Shown in pieces: positions 8,209 to 17,296 of a stretch of DNA of 64,000 nucleotides. This DNA comes from Amycolatopsis lexingtonensis. GTDB lineage: Bacteria; Actinomycetota; Actinomycetes; Mycobacteriales; Pseudonocardiaceae. The stretch is taken from positions 2,358,501-2,422,500 of the forward strand of contig NZ_JADBEG010000001.1 of assembly GCF_014873755.1 (NCBI RefSeq), in the 5' to 3' direction. The position numbers and the translations under genes are program-made. The notes beneath the pieces are model-generated. The model made no database searches. It saw only the letters and a program-made list of their open reading frames with translations, and was not told the origin of the DNA. Each line of letters starts with the position of its first letter. Within the stretch, counting starts at the first letter, position 1.

Positions 8209-9474
8209 TCACCCCATCGTGTGGCGAACCGGCCCGGATCGGGCGAGCATCGGCAACGAGACGAAGTCGGCCAGGGCCTGCTGACCGGCGGCGTTGGCGT
8301 GGATGCCGTCGCCGTTGTCGTAGGCCGGCAGGATGCTGTTCGGCTTCAGCGGGTCCTTGAGCACCTGGTCGAAGTCGACGACGCCGGAACAGGTGCCGCC
8401 GCAGGTGTTCCAGCGTTCGACGAACGTGCCGATCTCGTGGCGGGCCAGGTTGGCGGCGTCGCTGTAGCCGGGGCGCGGCGTGCTCGGGGTGACGTACACG
8501 GCGATGCCCGCCGCGCGCAGGCGCTGGAAGACCGCGCGGTAGCTGTCCAGGATCGCCGTGGCGTCGCAGCCGTACGCGAGGTCGTTGGTGCCGTAGTAGT
8601 AGATCACCGACGTGACGCCGTGCAGCGCCAGGACGTCCCGGTCCAGCCGGCTCGCGGCGTCCAGGCCCGCGACCGACGGCGGCATGCCGGGGCACGACGG
8701 GGCACTCGTGGTGCCCGAGACACCGGCGTTGGCCACGGCGAGCGGCACGGCCGAGGCGACGGCCCGGCGGGCCAGGTCGTCGGTCCACCGCCGGTCCGCG
8801 CCGAGCTGGGTGCAGCCGGGGCCGCAGTTCGTGCTGCCGATGCCGTCGACGACCGAGCTGCCGAACGGGACGACCGTGCCCTTGAGCGCGGTGTTGTGCA
8901 CGTCGACCGCGCTCACGACGTAGGTGGCCCCGACCGTCGAGGTGTAGGCGGCGCCCGAAGCGTCGCCCGTGTGGTCGCCCGAGCCCGGCGGGGTGAGGTA
9001 GTTGTCGCGCAGGGCCGCCCCGTGGCGGCCGGGGACCGCGGTGCCCTCGACCGACATGCTCACGGCCAGGTTCGTGTCCGGCCTCGTGACCAGCCGCGTC
9101 TCGTCACTCCAGACCTCGCCCCCGGCGGGGATCGTGACGGCCGCGCGGCCGGCGAACGTCAGCTCCCGCACCGCCGCCACCGCGGCGCCGCCCGCGCTCG
9201 GGCCCGCGGTCGCGTGCCCGATGGTCAGCGGCCCGGTGCCGAAGGTGTTCTGGAACCGGACGCGGACCGCGTCACCGCCCTGGCTGAGGTGGGTGATCAT
9301 GCGCAGCGACTGCGCGGACACCGGCGCGTCGGCCCGGCCGTCCTGGGACTGGGCCCACGACGTGAACCAGGCGGGCCCGGCCCCGGCGGCACCCGGCGCC
9401 GAGGCGACGACGGCCGCGGCGACGGAAAACGCGGTCAGAAGGGCGATCCTGCGCACGGCGGCTCCCTCGTCCAT
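8209..9474 (-). CDS. Secreted SGNH/GDSL-family esterase
   Basis: A 421-residue exported protein. The N-terminal signal peptide ('RRIALLTAFSVAAAVVASAPGAAGA') is followed by a beta-rich region and then an SGNH catalytic domain. Block I is 'PFGSSVVDGIGS' (GSS in place of GDS, nucleophile Ser), block III is 'YYYGTNDLAYG', and block V 'DGIHANAAG' supplies the Asp and His. Four Cys residues in 'TNCGPGCTQ' and 'NTCGGTCSG' probably form disulfides outside the cell. Members hydrolyse lipid, polysaccharide or aryl esters; the substrate is not evident. It stands alone between a hypothetical gene and a divergent small membrane protein. Confidence 0.88.
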   Translation of the reverse strand: MDEGAAVRRIALLTAFSVAAAVVASAPGAAGAGPAWFTSWAQSQDGRADAPVSAQSLRMITHLSQGGDAVRVRFQNTFGTGPLTIGHATAGPSAGGAAVAAVRELTFAGRAAVTIPAGGEVWSDETRLVTRPDTNLAVSMSVEGTAVPGRHGAALRDNYLTPPGSGDHTGDASGAAYTSTVGATYVVSAVDVHNTALKGTVVPFGSSVVDGIGSTNCGPGCTQLGADRRWTDDLARRAVASAVPLAVANAGVSGTTSAPSCPGMPPSVAGLDAASRLDRDVLALHGVTSVIYYYGTNDLAYGCDATAILDSYRAVFQRLRAAGIAVYVTPSTPRPGYSDAANLARHEIGTFVERWNTCGGTCSGVVDFDQVLKDPLKPNSILPAYDNGDGIHANAAGQQALADFVSLPMLARSGPVRHTMG

Positions 9475-9587
9475 TGAGGACAGTCGACGGCGACGGTCCT
9501 CTCGCCGATCGTAAGCAGCCGATCACGGGAACGACAGGATTTTGTCCGATCTTGTCAACGGCACGAAACCTGCAGTTCGATGGCGGC

Positions 9588-9848
9588 ATGGAGCAACCAC
9601 TCTTCGGCGAGCCCTTCGAGACCCCCGACGGCACCACGGTGATCCCCGTCAGCCGCCCGCTCGGGGTGTTCGCGATCCGCGACGGCCAGGCCAAGTGGGA
9701 ACCGGCCGTCGACGCCACGCGCGTGGCCTTGATCGCGGTGACGACCGGCCTGGTGGCCGCGACGCTGGGCACGCTCGCGGTGCTGCGGCGGCCGCCGTGG
9801 CCGGACCTGCGGGCCGTCGAACCGCCCCACCGCGGCCGGTGGCGCTAG
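9588..9848 (+). CDS. Small GerW/YtfJ-like membrane protein, minimal form
   Basis: An 86-residue protein. 'VFGEPFETPDGTTVIPVSR' and 'GVFAIRDGQAKWEPAVD..RV' resemble both ends of the GerW (YtfJ) sporulation-protein family. The glycine-rich segment that normally separates them is absent here. A hydrophobic stretch follows ('VALIAVTTGLVAATLGTLAVL'), then a short basic tail, consistent with a single membrane anchor. Family resemblance is from memory of motifs and is moderate. It is divergent from the esterase gene and convergent with the GH25 gene, with palindromes between. Confidence 0.6.
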   Translation: MEQPLFGEPFETPDGTTVIPVSRPLGVFAIRDGQAKWEPAVDATRVALIAVTTGLVAATLGTLAVLRRPPWPDLRAVEPPHRGRWR

Positions 9849-9857
9849 CCGAACCAA

Positions 9858-9912
9858 AGGTCCTGAATGAGTCATTCAGGACCTCCGAAGACCTGAATGA
9901 CTCATTCAAGAC
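9858..9912. repeat. Two adjacent TGAATGA/TCATTCA palindromes
   Basis: The first is a perfect 13-bp inverted repeat around one base (9858-9884, core TGAATGAGTCATTCA). The second, at 9890-9912, has the core TGAATGACTCATTCA with weaker flanks. They lie between convergent genes, so a bidirectional terminator role is plausible, but there is no U-tract. The core recurs at 35500-35528. Confidence 0.85.
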
Positions 9913-9977
9913 GTTCGCACGCGCCGCCGGCCGGCCTCGGGCCGGGGCGTCCGCTCGGCTGACTTACCGGGCAGCTC

Positions 9978-10829
9978 CTAAGCGCCGCCGGTCGCCGCGC
10001 CCTTGGCCAGTGCCTGGACCCGGCCGAAGGGGCCGTTGTAGTAGTTCTGGTCCCCCGGCAGGCCGCCGCCGCGGGCGAACTGCCAGATGCTCTGCTTGTC
10101 CCAGCCCGCGGGCAGCTCGCCGACGTCCGGGCCGTAGCGCGCGAGCCAGAGCGGGTTGGTGTTGCCGAAGCCCGACGCGTTGCCGGTGCAGCGCTTCCAC
10201 CACGCCGTGCTGGTGTAGATCAGCGCGCTGCGCTTCACCTTCGCCAGGTACGTGCGGGTGAAGTCCGCGATCCACGCCGTCATGTCCGCCGGGTTCTTGC
10301 CGTAGCAGGTTTCGCCGTACGGGTTGTACTCGATGTCCAGCGCGCCCGGCAGGGTCGTGCCGTCGGCGCGCCAGCCGCCGCCGTTGGCGATGAAGTACTC
10401 CGCCTGCGCGGCGCCGCCGGAGACGTCCGGGCGGGCGAAGTGGTAGGCACCGCGGATGATGCCCGCCGCGTGCGCGCCGTCGTACTGCTGCCCGTACTGC
10501 GGGTTGACGAAGCCGGTGCCTTCGGTCGCCTTGACGTAGGTGAACTGCGCGCCCGCCCCCGCCGCGGCGGCCCAGTCGACCGGGCCCTGGTGCCCGCTGA
10601 CGTCGTGACCGAGGGTCTGCCCGGCGTCGTCCAAGCGCGGGGTGCCCTGGACGCCTTCGTGCAAGGCGATCTGCGTGCCGGCGTAGTTCGTGTCCGCCAG
10701 CGAGTAGTCGGGGGCGGCCGACGCGGGCGGGGCGGTGACCACCGCCGCGAGCGCGGCCAGCGCGCCCGCTCCGGCGAGCCGCGCCCGCCACTTCGGTCGT
10801 TCGTCCTGTGCGGCCAGGCTTCGGCTCAT
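9978..10829 (-). CDS. Secreted GH25-type lysozyme (N-acetylmuramidase)
   Basis: A 283-residue protein with a signal peptide ('RARLAGAGALAALAAVVTAPPASA'). The GH25 hallmarks are 'GHDVSGHQGPVDW' (catalytic Asp), 'TYVKATEGTGFVNPQY', 'GAYHFARPD' and 'ALDIEYNPYG', whose Asp-x-Glu forms the active site. GH25 enzymes cleave the MurNAc-GlcNAc bond of peptidoglycan outside the membrane. The start is ATG 10829; an in-frame GTG at 10907 would add an Arg-rich stretch that breaks the signal peptide pattern. The gene appears monocistronic. Confidence 0.9.
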   Translation of the reverse strand: MSRSLAAQDERPKWRARLAGAGALAALAAVVTAPPASAAPDYSLADTNYAGTQIALHEGVQGTPRLDDAGQTLGHDVSGHQGPVDWAAAAGAGAQFTYVKATEGTGFVNPQYGQQYDGAHAAGIIRGAYHFARPDVSGGAAQAEYFIANGGGWRADGTTLPGALDIEYNPYGETCYGKNPADMTAWIADFTRTYLAKVKRSALIYTSTAWWKRCTGNASGFGNTNPLWLARYGPDVGELPAGWDKQSIWQFARGGGLPGDQNYYNGPFGRVQALAKGAATGGA

Positions 10830-10879
10830 CCGGGCTCCGATCTCGGTACTGGCACGTCCGGAGCCCATGCTGCCTGCCC

Positions 10880-10898
10880 GTGTCGCTCTTCGCGACAC
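10880..10898. terminator. Short hairpin after the radical SAM gene
   Basis: A 7-bp perfect stem (GTGTCGC / GCGACAC) with a TCTTC loop, 22 bp past the radical SAM stop and upstream of the lysozyme start. There is no T-run. It may be a weak terminator or part of the lysozyme leader. Confidence 0.4.
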
Positions 10899-10920
10899 TT
10901 CTGCCACTCGATGTAGTGAT

Positions 10921-12369
10921 CTACAGCTCGGTCGTGATGATCGCTTCCACGAGAACCTCCCCCACCCGGGTCAGTTCGACGACGCCGTGGTCCGGGTCCA
11001 GCCGGACGAGCCCACGCGCGGCCAGCGAGCGGAACTTGCCCAGCCACGGCTCCGCGAACAACGACCGGCCGGGGAACCGCGAGCGGTGGAGCGAATCCCG
11101 CAGCGGCTGCAACGTCGTCAGCGCCATCTTGACCGCCCGCGCCTCCTGCGCTTCGGGGGTGAACCGCGTCGCGGACCCGAGCGGAATCCGCCCGGCCGCC
11201 ACGGTCTCGATGTACCGCTTGGAGTTGACGTCGGTGATCGCCTCCGACGCGCGGCAGCTCGAGCTGCCGCCGAGCCCGATCGCGACCTCGGCCTCCTGCT
11301 TGTCCTGGTCCACCATGATGGACTTCCACTTCTCCGGCCCGAGCCCGGCGCGCGCGAAGTACATCGTCGGGTGCTCGGTGTACCCCGCCGCGCGCAGGCC
11401 GTCGGTGAGCAGCTCGCGCATCTGGTACTGCTCGCCGAGCGTCGGCCAGCGGTGGCCGTCGCGCACCAGCTTGTCCCGGTAGGACGGCAGCTGCCACGCC
11501 GCGGGCTTCTCCCCGGTGACGCCGGTGCGGGTGTCGCTGTAGGACGCCAGGTGCAGCTTCGTGCACACGACCGCGGTGACCTCGTTCTCCAGCACGACGT
11601 CCAAGTCGCGCCGGACGCTGTCGAGGGTCTGGTCGAGCAGGCCGTACATGAGGTCGATGCTGACCCAGTCGAACCCGGCGCGCCGGGCGTTGCGGACGAA
11701 GTCGACGCACATCGCCGCGGTGTGCTCGCGGCCGCACAGGTCGAGGACGTGGTCGTCGAACGACTGCACGCCGCTGGAGAGCTTGGTGCAGCCCAGTTCC
11801 CGCAGCAGGTCCAGCTTCGCCGGGGTGAACGTGCTGGGGTCGCCCTCGAAGCGGATCGTGGTGTCGCCGGTGAACCCGAAGCGCGCGCGGTAGAACTCCA
11901 GCAGCCGGCGGATTTCCGGCTCCGGCAGCAGCGACGGCGTACCGCCGAAGACGTTGAACTCCCCGACCTCGGCCCCGGCCAGGTTCGGCACGGCGTCGAG
12001 CCACAGCTCGGCTTCGGCGATGTTCAGGTCGACCCAGTGCTTCGCCTTTTCGTACGCCACCTCGGGTTTCCCCTTCACGAGCACCACCGGGTACTGGCAG
12101 AACCGGCAGCGGTAGGCGCACGTCGGGATGTAGGACCACAGGTGGATCGGGCCGGACGACGCCAGCTGCGCGTCCAGGTCCCGCAGGAACTCCGCCGGCG
12201 TGCCGGGGACGTTGCCGGGGAACACGTGCGCCCCGAACGGGTCCTCACGGACGAACTCCAGCAGGTGCCGGTTCTCCGGCGCGCCCAGGACGTCGAGGAC
12301 GGCGGGCCGCGGCCACGCCGGGTCGAGCCCGTGCAGCGAGCCGATCGCGTCTTCGTAGGCGAGCGTCAT
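10921..12369 (-). CDS. HemN-like radical SAM protein
   Basis: A 482-residue protein with the radical SAM cluster motif C-x3-C-x2-C ('CAYRCRFC'), preceded by 'LWSYIPT' as in coproporphyrinogen dehydrogenase-like enzymes. It also has 'VFGGTPSLL', 'IRFEGDPSTFT', 'LSSGVQSFDD' and 'SIDLMYGL', which follow the HemN/HemW core. True HemN oxidises coproporphyrinogen III, but many HemN-like proteins are methyltransferases or heme chaperones, so the reaction is open. Its ATG shares one base with the stop of the upstream glycosyltransferase (TGATG). The coupling suggests a joint pathway on a glycosylated or lipid substrate rather than heme synthesis (inference). Confidence 0.85.
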   Translation of the reverse strand: MTLAYEDAIGSLHGLDPAWPRPAVLDVLGAPENRHLLEFVREDPFGAHVFPGNVPGTPAEFLRDLDAQLASSGPIHLWSYIPTCAYRCRFCQYPVVLVKGKPEVAYEKAKHWVDLNIAEAELWLDAVPNLAGAEVGEFNVFGGTPSLLPEPEIRRLLEFYRARFGFTGDTTIRFEGDPSTFTPAKLDLLRELGCTKLSSGVQSFDDHVLDLCGREHTAAMCVDFVRNARRAGFDWVSIDLMYGLLDQTLDSVRRDLDVVLENEVTAVVCTKLHLASYSDTRTGVTGEKPAAWQLPSYRDKLVRDGHRWPTLGEQYQMRELLTDGLRAAGYTEHPTMYFARAGLGPEKWKSIMVDQDKQEAEVAIGLGGSSSCRASEAITDVNSKRYIETVAAGRIPLGSATRFTPEAQEARAVKMALTTLQPLRDSLHRSRFPGRSLFAEPWLGKFRSLAARGLVRLDPDHGVVELTRVGEVLVEAIITTEL

Positions 12370-14942
12370 CAGAACACCCCTCCGTTGCCGAAGTAGTTGT
12401 GGGCTTCCCCGGATTCGCGGTCTTCGCAGTAGTAGCGGACGAACTCCGCGAAGCGTGCGGCCGGGATCTCCGCCAGGCACGGGGGCAGCGGCGGCGGGTA
12501 GCCGATGTCTTCGCCGACGTGCCGGCGCAGGCACGCGAACAGCTCGTCGGCGAACTCGAAGTACAGCCGGTACGACGGCGTCTTGTAGGCGTGGATCGGC
12601 GTGAAGTCGACGACGCGCATCTCGTCGCGGATCTCCGCGATCCGCCGGGCCAGCCGGGTGGCCAGGTCCGCGCCGAAGAACGCGATCACGGCGTCGTCTT
12701 CGAGCAGCGTAGGGGTCAGGAGCACCGGCAGGATGGTGTTCTTCGGCGTGAAGTCCTTGATCGAGAACTCCCACGCCTGCTTCGCCTCGGCCTCGGTCAG
12801 GTCCGCGGCGGCCGCGGGCGCGGCGGGCCGGATGTCGCGCATGACGATGATGCCGTCCGAGCCGTAGGCCCGGCCCGCGATGACCTCGTCGATGGCGTGG
12901 TCGACGCGCCGCGGGTTGATCTCGACGCGCGAGCGCGGCGCGTACGTGAGCGCGTCGCCCCCGCTGGCCACCTTGATCCCGAAGTCCCAGTCGTCGGAGA
13001 GGTGGTTGACGAACTTCCCGTCCTGCAGCTGGTAGAAGATCTCGATGCCGCCGGCGCGCTCGTAGGCGTCGCGCTCGACGGCGAAGCCCTTGCCGTCCGG
13101 GAAGCCGCCGAACAGCGAAAACGTGACCGCGCGGCACCGCAGCGTCCGCTGGATCGCGTCCCACAGCCGCGGCCGCCCGGTGAAGTGCGCGGGATCGTAG
13201 TAGTAGTCGCAGACGCCGATCGCGGCCTTGCTCGTCTCCATCGCGGTGAAGAGTTCGCTGAGCCAGTGCGCGTCGACGCGGCAGTCGGCGTCGGCCGACA
13301 CGAGGTAGAACCGCTCCCCCGGGTCGGTGTCCGGCCGGTTGCGGCTGCGGGCCGCGGCGAAGTCCATCCCGGCCCGCCGCGCGCACGAAACGCCTTGCTC
13401 GGGCTCGCGGATGACGTGCAGCGCCAGTTCCGGGTGCGCTGCCGCGAAGTCCCGGGCGATCGCGACCGTGTCGTCGGTCGAGTTGTTGTCCACCAGCACG
13501 ACCTCGTAGCTGCCGCGGTCGAGCGGCCCGTCGCCGTCGCGCTGGTCGTGCAGCGTCCGCAGCACCTCCGGCAGGTTCGCGGCTTCGTTGTACACCGGCA
13601 GCACGACGCTCAGCCGCGTCCCCGCCCCCATCGGCGGCGGGTACAGCCGGTCGACGACGTCGTCGACGACCCGCGTGCCGAACCGCGCCCGCCCGAGTTC
13701 CGAGTTCGCCCGCACCACTTCCGCCCGTTTCCCTTCGTCGGTGATCAGCTCGGCCACCTCGCGGGCGAACGCCGCGTCCGGCAGGTCGCGGGCCCGGATG
13801 TCCAGCACCGGGGCCCGGAACCCGCCGTAGACGACGTCGTACAGCTCGTACCCGCTCGTGATGTACGGCGTCCCGGACGCGATGGCCTCGCTGACCGGGT
13901 TGCCGTAGCTCTCGTAGTCGTAGGAGGTCAGGAAGGAGACGACCGTCGCGTGCGCCAGCAGATCGCGCACCGAGTAGCGCTCGGGCACGGCGGTGTCGTA
14001 CGGCGTCAGCCAGCCGCCGAACACGACGCGGTCGCGCACGCCGAGCTTCTCGGCCAAGGCGACGAGCCGGGTGTGCTCGGCGGGCGCCTCTTCGACGTCG
14101 CCGGCGACGAACAGCCACGCGTCCGGCAGCATCGCCAGCAGGTGCAGGTCCCGGTCGAGGCGCTTCTGCGGGATGATCCGCGTGATCCGGGCCAGGAGCG
14201 GGACGCCGTCCGGAATGCCGTGGTCGCGCCGGAAACCGGCGTTGCGCTCGTCGACCCGCGCGGGCGCGATGGCGAACGCGTTCGGCAGGACGTCGATGTT
14301 CCGCAGCCCGGGAACCCACTCCAGCGTCCGGGCCTTCGCCTGCTCGTGCAGCGCGAAGTAGTGGATGTGCGGCGAATTCCGCGGCGCCGGGACGCCGGGG
14401 TACGGGAACCGGCCGTACTTGGCGATCCCCGGTTCGCTCTGCCACATCAGGTCGTGGTCGCGCCAGAACACGAACCGGCCGAGCCGGTGGCGGGCGCCGT
14501 AGCGCTCGATCGCCCGGTACAGCGCTTCGGTGTAGGTGAGGTTCTCCGGCAGGGTCCCGTTCTCCACCATCACCATCGTCACGCCGAGGCGTTCCCAGGT
14601 CGCGACGATCCGGCCGGCCAGTGCACCGGCGATCCGGTCGATCTCCGGGCGCAGGGTCTCGTCCCCGCGCTGGACCACTTCCCGGAGCACCCGCTCGACG
14701 AACGCGCGGTCGTAGCCGCGGATCCCTTCGACGCCTTCGACGCGGTCGAGCGTGACCCACTCCGGCAGCAGGCCCGCTTCGTCGCGGTAGGGGCGGAAGA
14801 AGGCACCCTTGTCGGCCTTGATGTCGTACCCGAGGTCGAGGTGCACCCGACGCCCGGGCAACCGGCCCGCTGTCTTGAGGAACTCGACCACGACCCCGGA
14901 CAGCGGAGTGGCGTCGAAGGACACGCCCCAGAGCACTGACAT
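12369..14942 (-). CDS. Fused GT4-GT2 glycosyltransferase
   Basis: An 857-residue soluble protein with two transferase domains. Residues 1-435 resemble GT-B family 4: a donor-side core with 'RITRIIPQKRLDRDL', 'FVAGDV' and the E-x7-E region near 'ESYGNPVSEAIASGTPYI'. Residues about 445-720 are GT-A family 2: 'LSVVLPVYNEAANLPEVL', 'EVVLVDNNSTDDT', the DxD-like 'SADADCRVD' and 'DWDFGIKVASGG'. The final 130 residues are unassigned. No membrane segment is visible. Such a protein could add two sugars successively. It is the first gene of a coupled pair with a HemN-like radical SAM protein and is divergent from a two-component system. Confidence 0.85.
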   Translation of the reverse strand: MSVLWGVSFDATPLSGVVVEFLKTAGRLPGRRVHLDLGYDIKADKGAFFRPYRDEAGLLPEWVTLDRVEGVEGIRGYDRAFVERVLREVVQRGDETLRPEIDRIAGALAGRIVATWERLGVTMVMVENGTLPENLTYTEALYRAIERYGARHRLGRFVFWRDHDLMWQSEPGIAKYGRFPYPGVPAPRNSPHIHYFALHEQAKARTLEWVPGLRNIDVLPNAFAIAPARVDERNAGFRRDHGIPDGVPLLARITRIIPQKRLDRDLHLLAMLPDAWLFVAGDVEEAPAEHTRLVALAEKLGVRDRVVFGGWLTPYDTAVPERYSVRDLLAHATVVSFLTSYDYESYGNPVSEAIASGTPYITSGYELYDVVYGGFRAPVLDIRARDLPDAAFAREVAELITDEGKRAEVVRANSELGRARFGTRVVDDVVDRLYPPPMGAGTRLSVVLPVYNEAANLPEVLRTLHDQRDGDGPLDRGSYEVVLVDNNSTDDTVAIARDFAAAHPELALHVIREPEQGVSCARRAGMDFAAARSRNRPDTDPGERFYLVSADADCRVDAHWLSELFTAMETSKAAIGVCDYYYDPAHFTGRPRLWDAIQRTLRCRAVTFSLFGGFPDGKGFAVERDAYERAGGIEIFYQLQDGKFVNHLSDDWDFGIKVASGGDALTYAPRSRVEINPRRVDHAIDEVIAGRAYGSDGIIVMRDIRPAAPAAAADLTEAEAKQAWEFSIKDFTPKNTILPVLLTPTLLEDDAVIAFFGADLATRLARRIAEIRDEMRVVDFTPIHAYKTPSYRLYFEFADELFACLRRHVGEDIGYPPPLPPCLAEIPAARFAEFVRYYCEDRESGEAHNYFGNGGVF

Positions 14943-15080
14943 CGATGTCGGACTCCCGTCTCGGCTTCGCCGTCACCCTCAGCCTACGGGGTGTGGCGCC
15001 GGGTGGCCGCGTGAGCAGAGAGCGCTTTCCCCGTGCCGCGCGTGGTTGACCGCGGCCGCCGCGCACCCCAGAGTGGCTCC

Positions 15081-16160
15081 ATGAACCGGGCCCTCGGGGT
15101 GCTGACCTGCGGCGCCTTCCTCTCCGTCGTGCTCGGGGTCCTCGGTTCCGGGGAGCCCGTGCTCTCGCTCGTGCTGGGCGCCGTTTTCACCGCGTTCGCC
15201 ACGCTCGGCTTCGGCTGGGTGCAGGACCGCGGCCGGCTCGCCTGGGCGGCGGGGTACGTCGCCGTGCAGCTCCCGCTCGCCTTCGTCGTCTTCACGGTCA
15301 ACGCCGGTGTCGGCGCGACGCTGTTCCTGGTCGTGCTGGTCAGCCAGTGCGTGCTGCTGCGGCTGCCGCTCCCGGTGATCGCGCTGGTGATCGCCGTGGT
15401 GCCGCTCGTGCACCTCGGGATGTCGCTCGGCGAAGGCCTCCGCGAAGGGCTCGGCACGCTGGTTTCCGTGGTGTTCGCGGCCGTCATCACCGAGTTGCTC
15501 CTGCGCGAGCAGCGCTCCCGCGGCGAACTCGCCGAGGCGCACGAAAAGCTGCGCGACTACGCCACCCAGGCCGAACGGCTGGCGACCGCGCAGGAGCGCA
15601 ACCGGGTCGCTCGCGACATCCACGACGGGCTCGGGCATTCGCTCACCGTCGTGCAGATGCAGGTCAAGGCGGCCCGCGCGGTGCTGCCGACCGATCCCGG
15701 CAGGGCCGACGAAGTCCTGGCCAAGGCCCAGGAGCAGGCCGAGAACGCGCTCGCGGAAGTCCGCCGGTCGGTCAAGGCCCTGCGCGAACCGCGACCGGCT
15801 CCGTTGCCGGAAGCGCTGAACGCCCTGGTCTCGGAGGCCGGCGTGCCGGCGCGGCTGACCGTGTCCGGTACCGAACGCCCGCTGCCGGAAGAGCACCGGG
15901 AGGCGCTTTTCCGGGCCGCCCAGGAAGGCCTGACGAACGTCCGGAAGCACGCGGCCGCCACCCGGGTGGACCTCCGGCTGGACTACGCCGAGACGTCGGT
16001 GCGGCTCTCGGTGCGCGACGACGGTGCCGGCACCCCCGGCGGCGGCACCGGGTTCGGGCTGCTGGGGCTGCGCGAACGCGCCGACCACCTGGGTGGCAAG
16101 CTCGACTTCACCTCGGCGCCGGGCGAGGGCAGCGCGCTGAGCATGGAGGTACCGGGATGA
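15081..16160 (+). CDS. NarL-type sensor histidine kinase
   Basis: A 359-residue kinase. The N-terminal half is membrane-embedded (about four to six hydrophobic segments between residues 5 and 140) with no obvious extracellular sensor domain. A short coiled segment leads into the HisKA_3 dimerisation motif 'ARDIHDGLGHSLTVVQMQ', whose His is near residue 180. The HATPase domain follows, with 'REALFRAAQEGLTNVRKHAAAT' (N box) and 'VRDDGAG' / 'GFGLLGLRERADHLGG' (G boxes). The ATG at 15081 puts the first membrane helix at the start. It is coupled to the response regulator by ATGA. Confidence 0.9.
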   Translation: MNRALGVLTCGAFLSVVLGVLGSGEPVLSLVLGAVFTAFATLGFGWVQDRGRLAWAAGYVAVQLPLAFVVFTVNAGVGATLFLVVLVSQCVLLRLPLPVIALVIAVVPLVHLGMSLGEGLREGLGTLVSVVFAAVITELLLREQRSRGELAEAHEKLRDYATQAERLATAQERNRVARDIHDGLGHSLTVVQMQVKAARAVLPTDPGRADEVLAKAQEQAENALAEVRRSVKALREPRPAPLPEALNALVSEAGVPARLTVSGTERPLPEEHREALFRAAQEGLTNVRKHAAATRVDLRLDYAETSVRLSVRDDGAGTPGGGTGFGLLGLRERADHLGGKLDFTSAPGEGSALSMEVPG

Positions 16161-16810
16161 CGCCGGTCCGCGTCCTGCTGGTCGACGACCAGGCCCTCTT
16201 CCGCGAAGCCCTCGGCACCCTCCTCGCCACCCACGACGGCATCGACGTCGTCGGCGAAGCGGGCAACGGCGACGAAGCCCTGAGCCGGGCCGCCGCCCTG
16301 TCCCCGGACGTCGTCCTGATGGACCTGCGCATGCCGGTCCTCGACGGCGTGGGCGCGACCCGGCGGCTGCGGCTGGCGCGGCCGGACGTCCGGGTCATCG
16401 CGCTGACCACCTTCGACGACGACGAAGACGTCTTCGCCGCCCTGCGCGCGGGCGCCGTCGGGTACCTGCTGAAGGACGTCTCGTCGGCGCGCCTGGTGGA
16501 GGCGGTGCTGGCGGCCGCCCGCGGGGAATCCGTGCTGCAGCCGTCGGTCGCCGCGAAGGTCGTCGCGCGGTTCGCCGAGCTGCCGCCGGAGCCGGCGCCT
16601 CGGCCGCAGCCACTGGTCGTGCCACTGTCGGAGCGCGAACTCGAAGTGCTGCGGCTGCTCGCCGACGGGCGCAGCAACCGCGAAATCGCGACGGCGCTGT
16701 TCCTCGCCGAGGGCACGGTGAAGAACCACGTGACGAACCTGCTCGGCAAGCTCGGCGCCCGCGACCGGACGCAGGCCGCGTTGCGCGCGAGGGACCTCGG
16801 CCTGCTCTGA
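16157..16810 (+). CDS. NarL/LuxR-type response regulator
   Basis: A 217-residue regulator with a complete receiver: acidic pair Asp10-Asp11 ('LLVDDQ'), phospho-acceptor Asp56 ('VVLMDLRMP'), switch Thr in 'VIALTTFDDD' and Lys in 'YLLKDVS'. A proline-rich linker leads to a LuxR HTH ('LSERELEVLRLLADGRSNREIATALFLAEGTVKNHVTNLLGKLG'). ATG 16157 overlaps the kinase stop, so the two proteins are made together as a cognate pair. Its targets may include the next two genes, which lie downstream on the same strand (inference). Confidence 0.93.
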   Translation: MTPVRVLLVDDQALFREALGTLLATHDGIDVVGEAGNGDEALSRAAALSPDVVLMDLRMPVLDGVGATRRLRLARPDVRVIALTTFDDDEDVFAALRAGAVGYLLKDVSSARLVEAVLAAARGESVLQPSVAAKVVARFAELPPEPAPRPQPLVVPLSERELEVLRLLADGRSNREIATALFLAEGTVKNHVTNLLGKLGARDRTQAALRARDLGLL

Positions 16811-16905
16811 CGCCGGTCACATGACCCCGGTCATGACTTCCGGCACCTGGCAGCACGGCGCCGGGCCGGGATTCTCGTCCAGGACGCAACCTGGAGGGAC
16901 CCGAG

Positions 16906-17295
16906 ATGACCACCACCGAGACACCCCGACCCACCTCTCGCAAGTTCGCGAGATTCACCGGCCACTACGTCGAAATGGTCGCCGCCATGCTGATCGGCAT
17001 GGTCGCGCTCGGCCCGCTGTGGCCGTCCGCCTGGCTCGAGCGGGCCGACGCCGGCGCGCTCGTGATGGCCACGGACATGACCGTCGCGATGGTGCTCGCC
17101 ATGGCGCTCCGCCGGCACTCGTGGCCGCGGATCGCCGAGATGGCGGCCGCCATGTACCTGCCGTTCGCGGCGCTGCTCGTGCCGTATTGGCTCGGCGCGC
17201 TGTCCGGCACCGCGCTGATGGTGGCCGGGCACGTGCTCATGTTCCCGCTGATGCTGGCCGCCATGGTGTGGCGCCGCGCCGAGTACTGGCACTGA
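16906..17295 (+). CDS. Four-helix integral membrane protein of unknown function
   Basis: A 129-residue protein with four hydrophobic helices ('YVEMVAAMLIGMVALGPL', 'ALVMATDMTVAMVLAMAL', 'MYLPFAALLVPYWLGAL', 'ALMVAGHVLMFPLMLAAMVW'), rich in Met, with scattered His residues in or near the membrane. I do not recognise a characterised family. The Met/His content would suit metal binding, but that is speculation. CTGGAGGGA precedes the ATG. It ends two bases before the DJ-1-like gene, so the two form an operon. Confidence 0.75.
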   Translation: MTTTETPRPTSRKFARFTGHYVEMVAAMLIGMVALGPLWPSAWLERADAGALVMATDMTVAMVLAMALRRHSWPRIAEMAAAMYLPFAALLVPYWLGALSGTALMVAGHVLMFPLMLAAMVWRRAEYWH

Positions 17296-17296
17296 A

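Noticed and set aside
10921..12369. Annotation as coproporphyrinogen III dehydrogenase (hemN)
   Set aside because: Only the radical SAM core supports it. The neighbour is a glycosyltransferase, and HemN-like families are functionally mixed.
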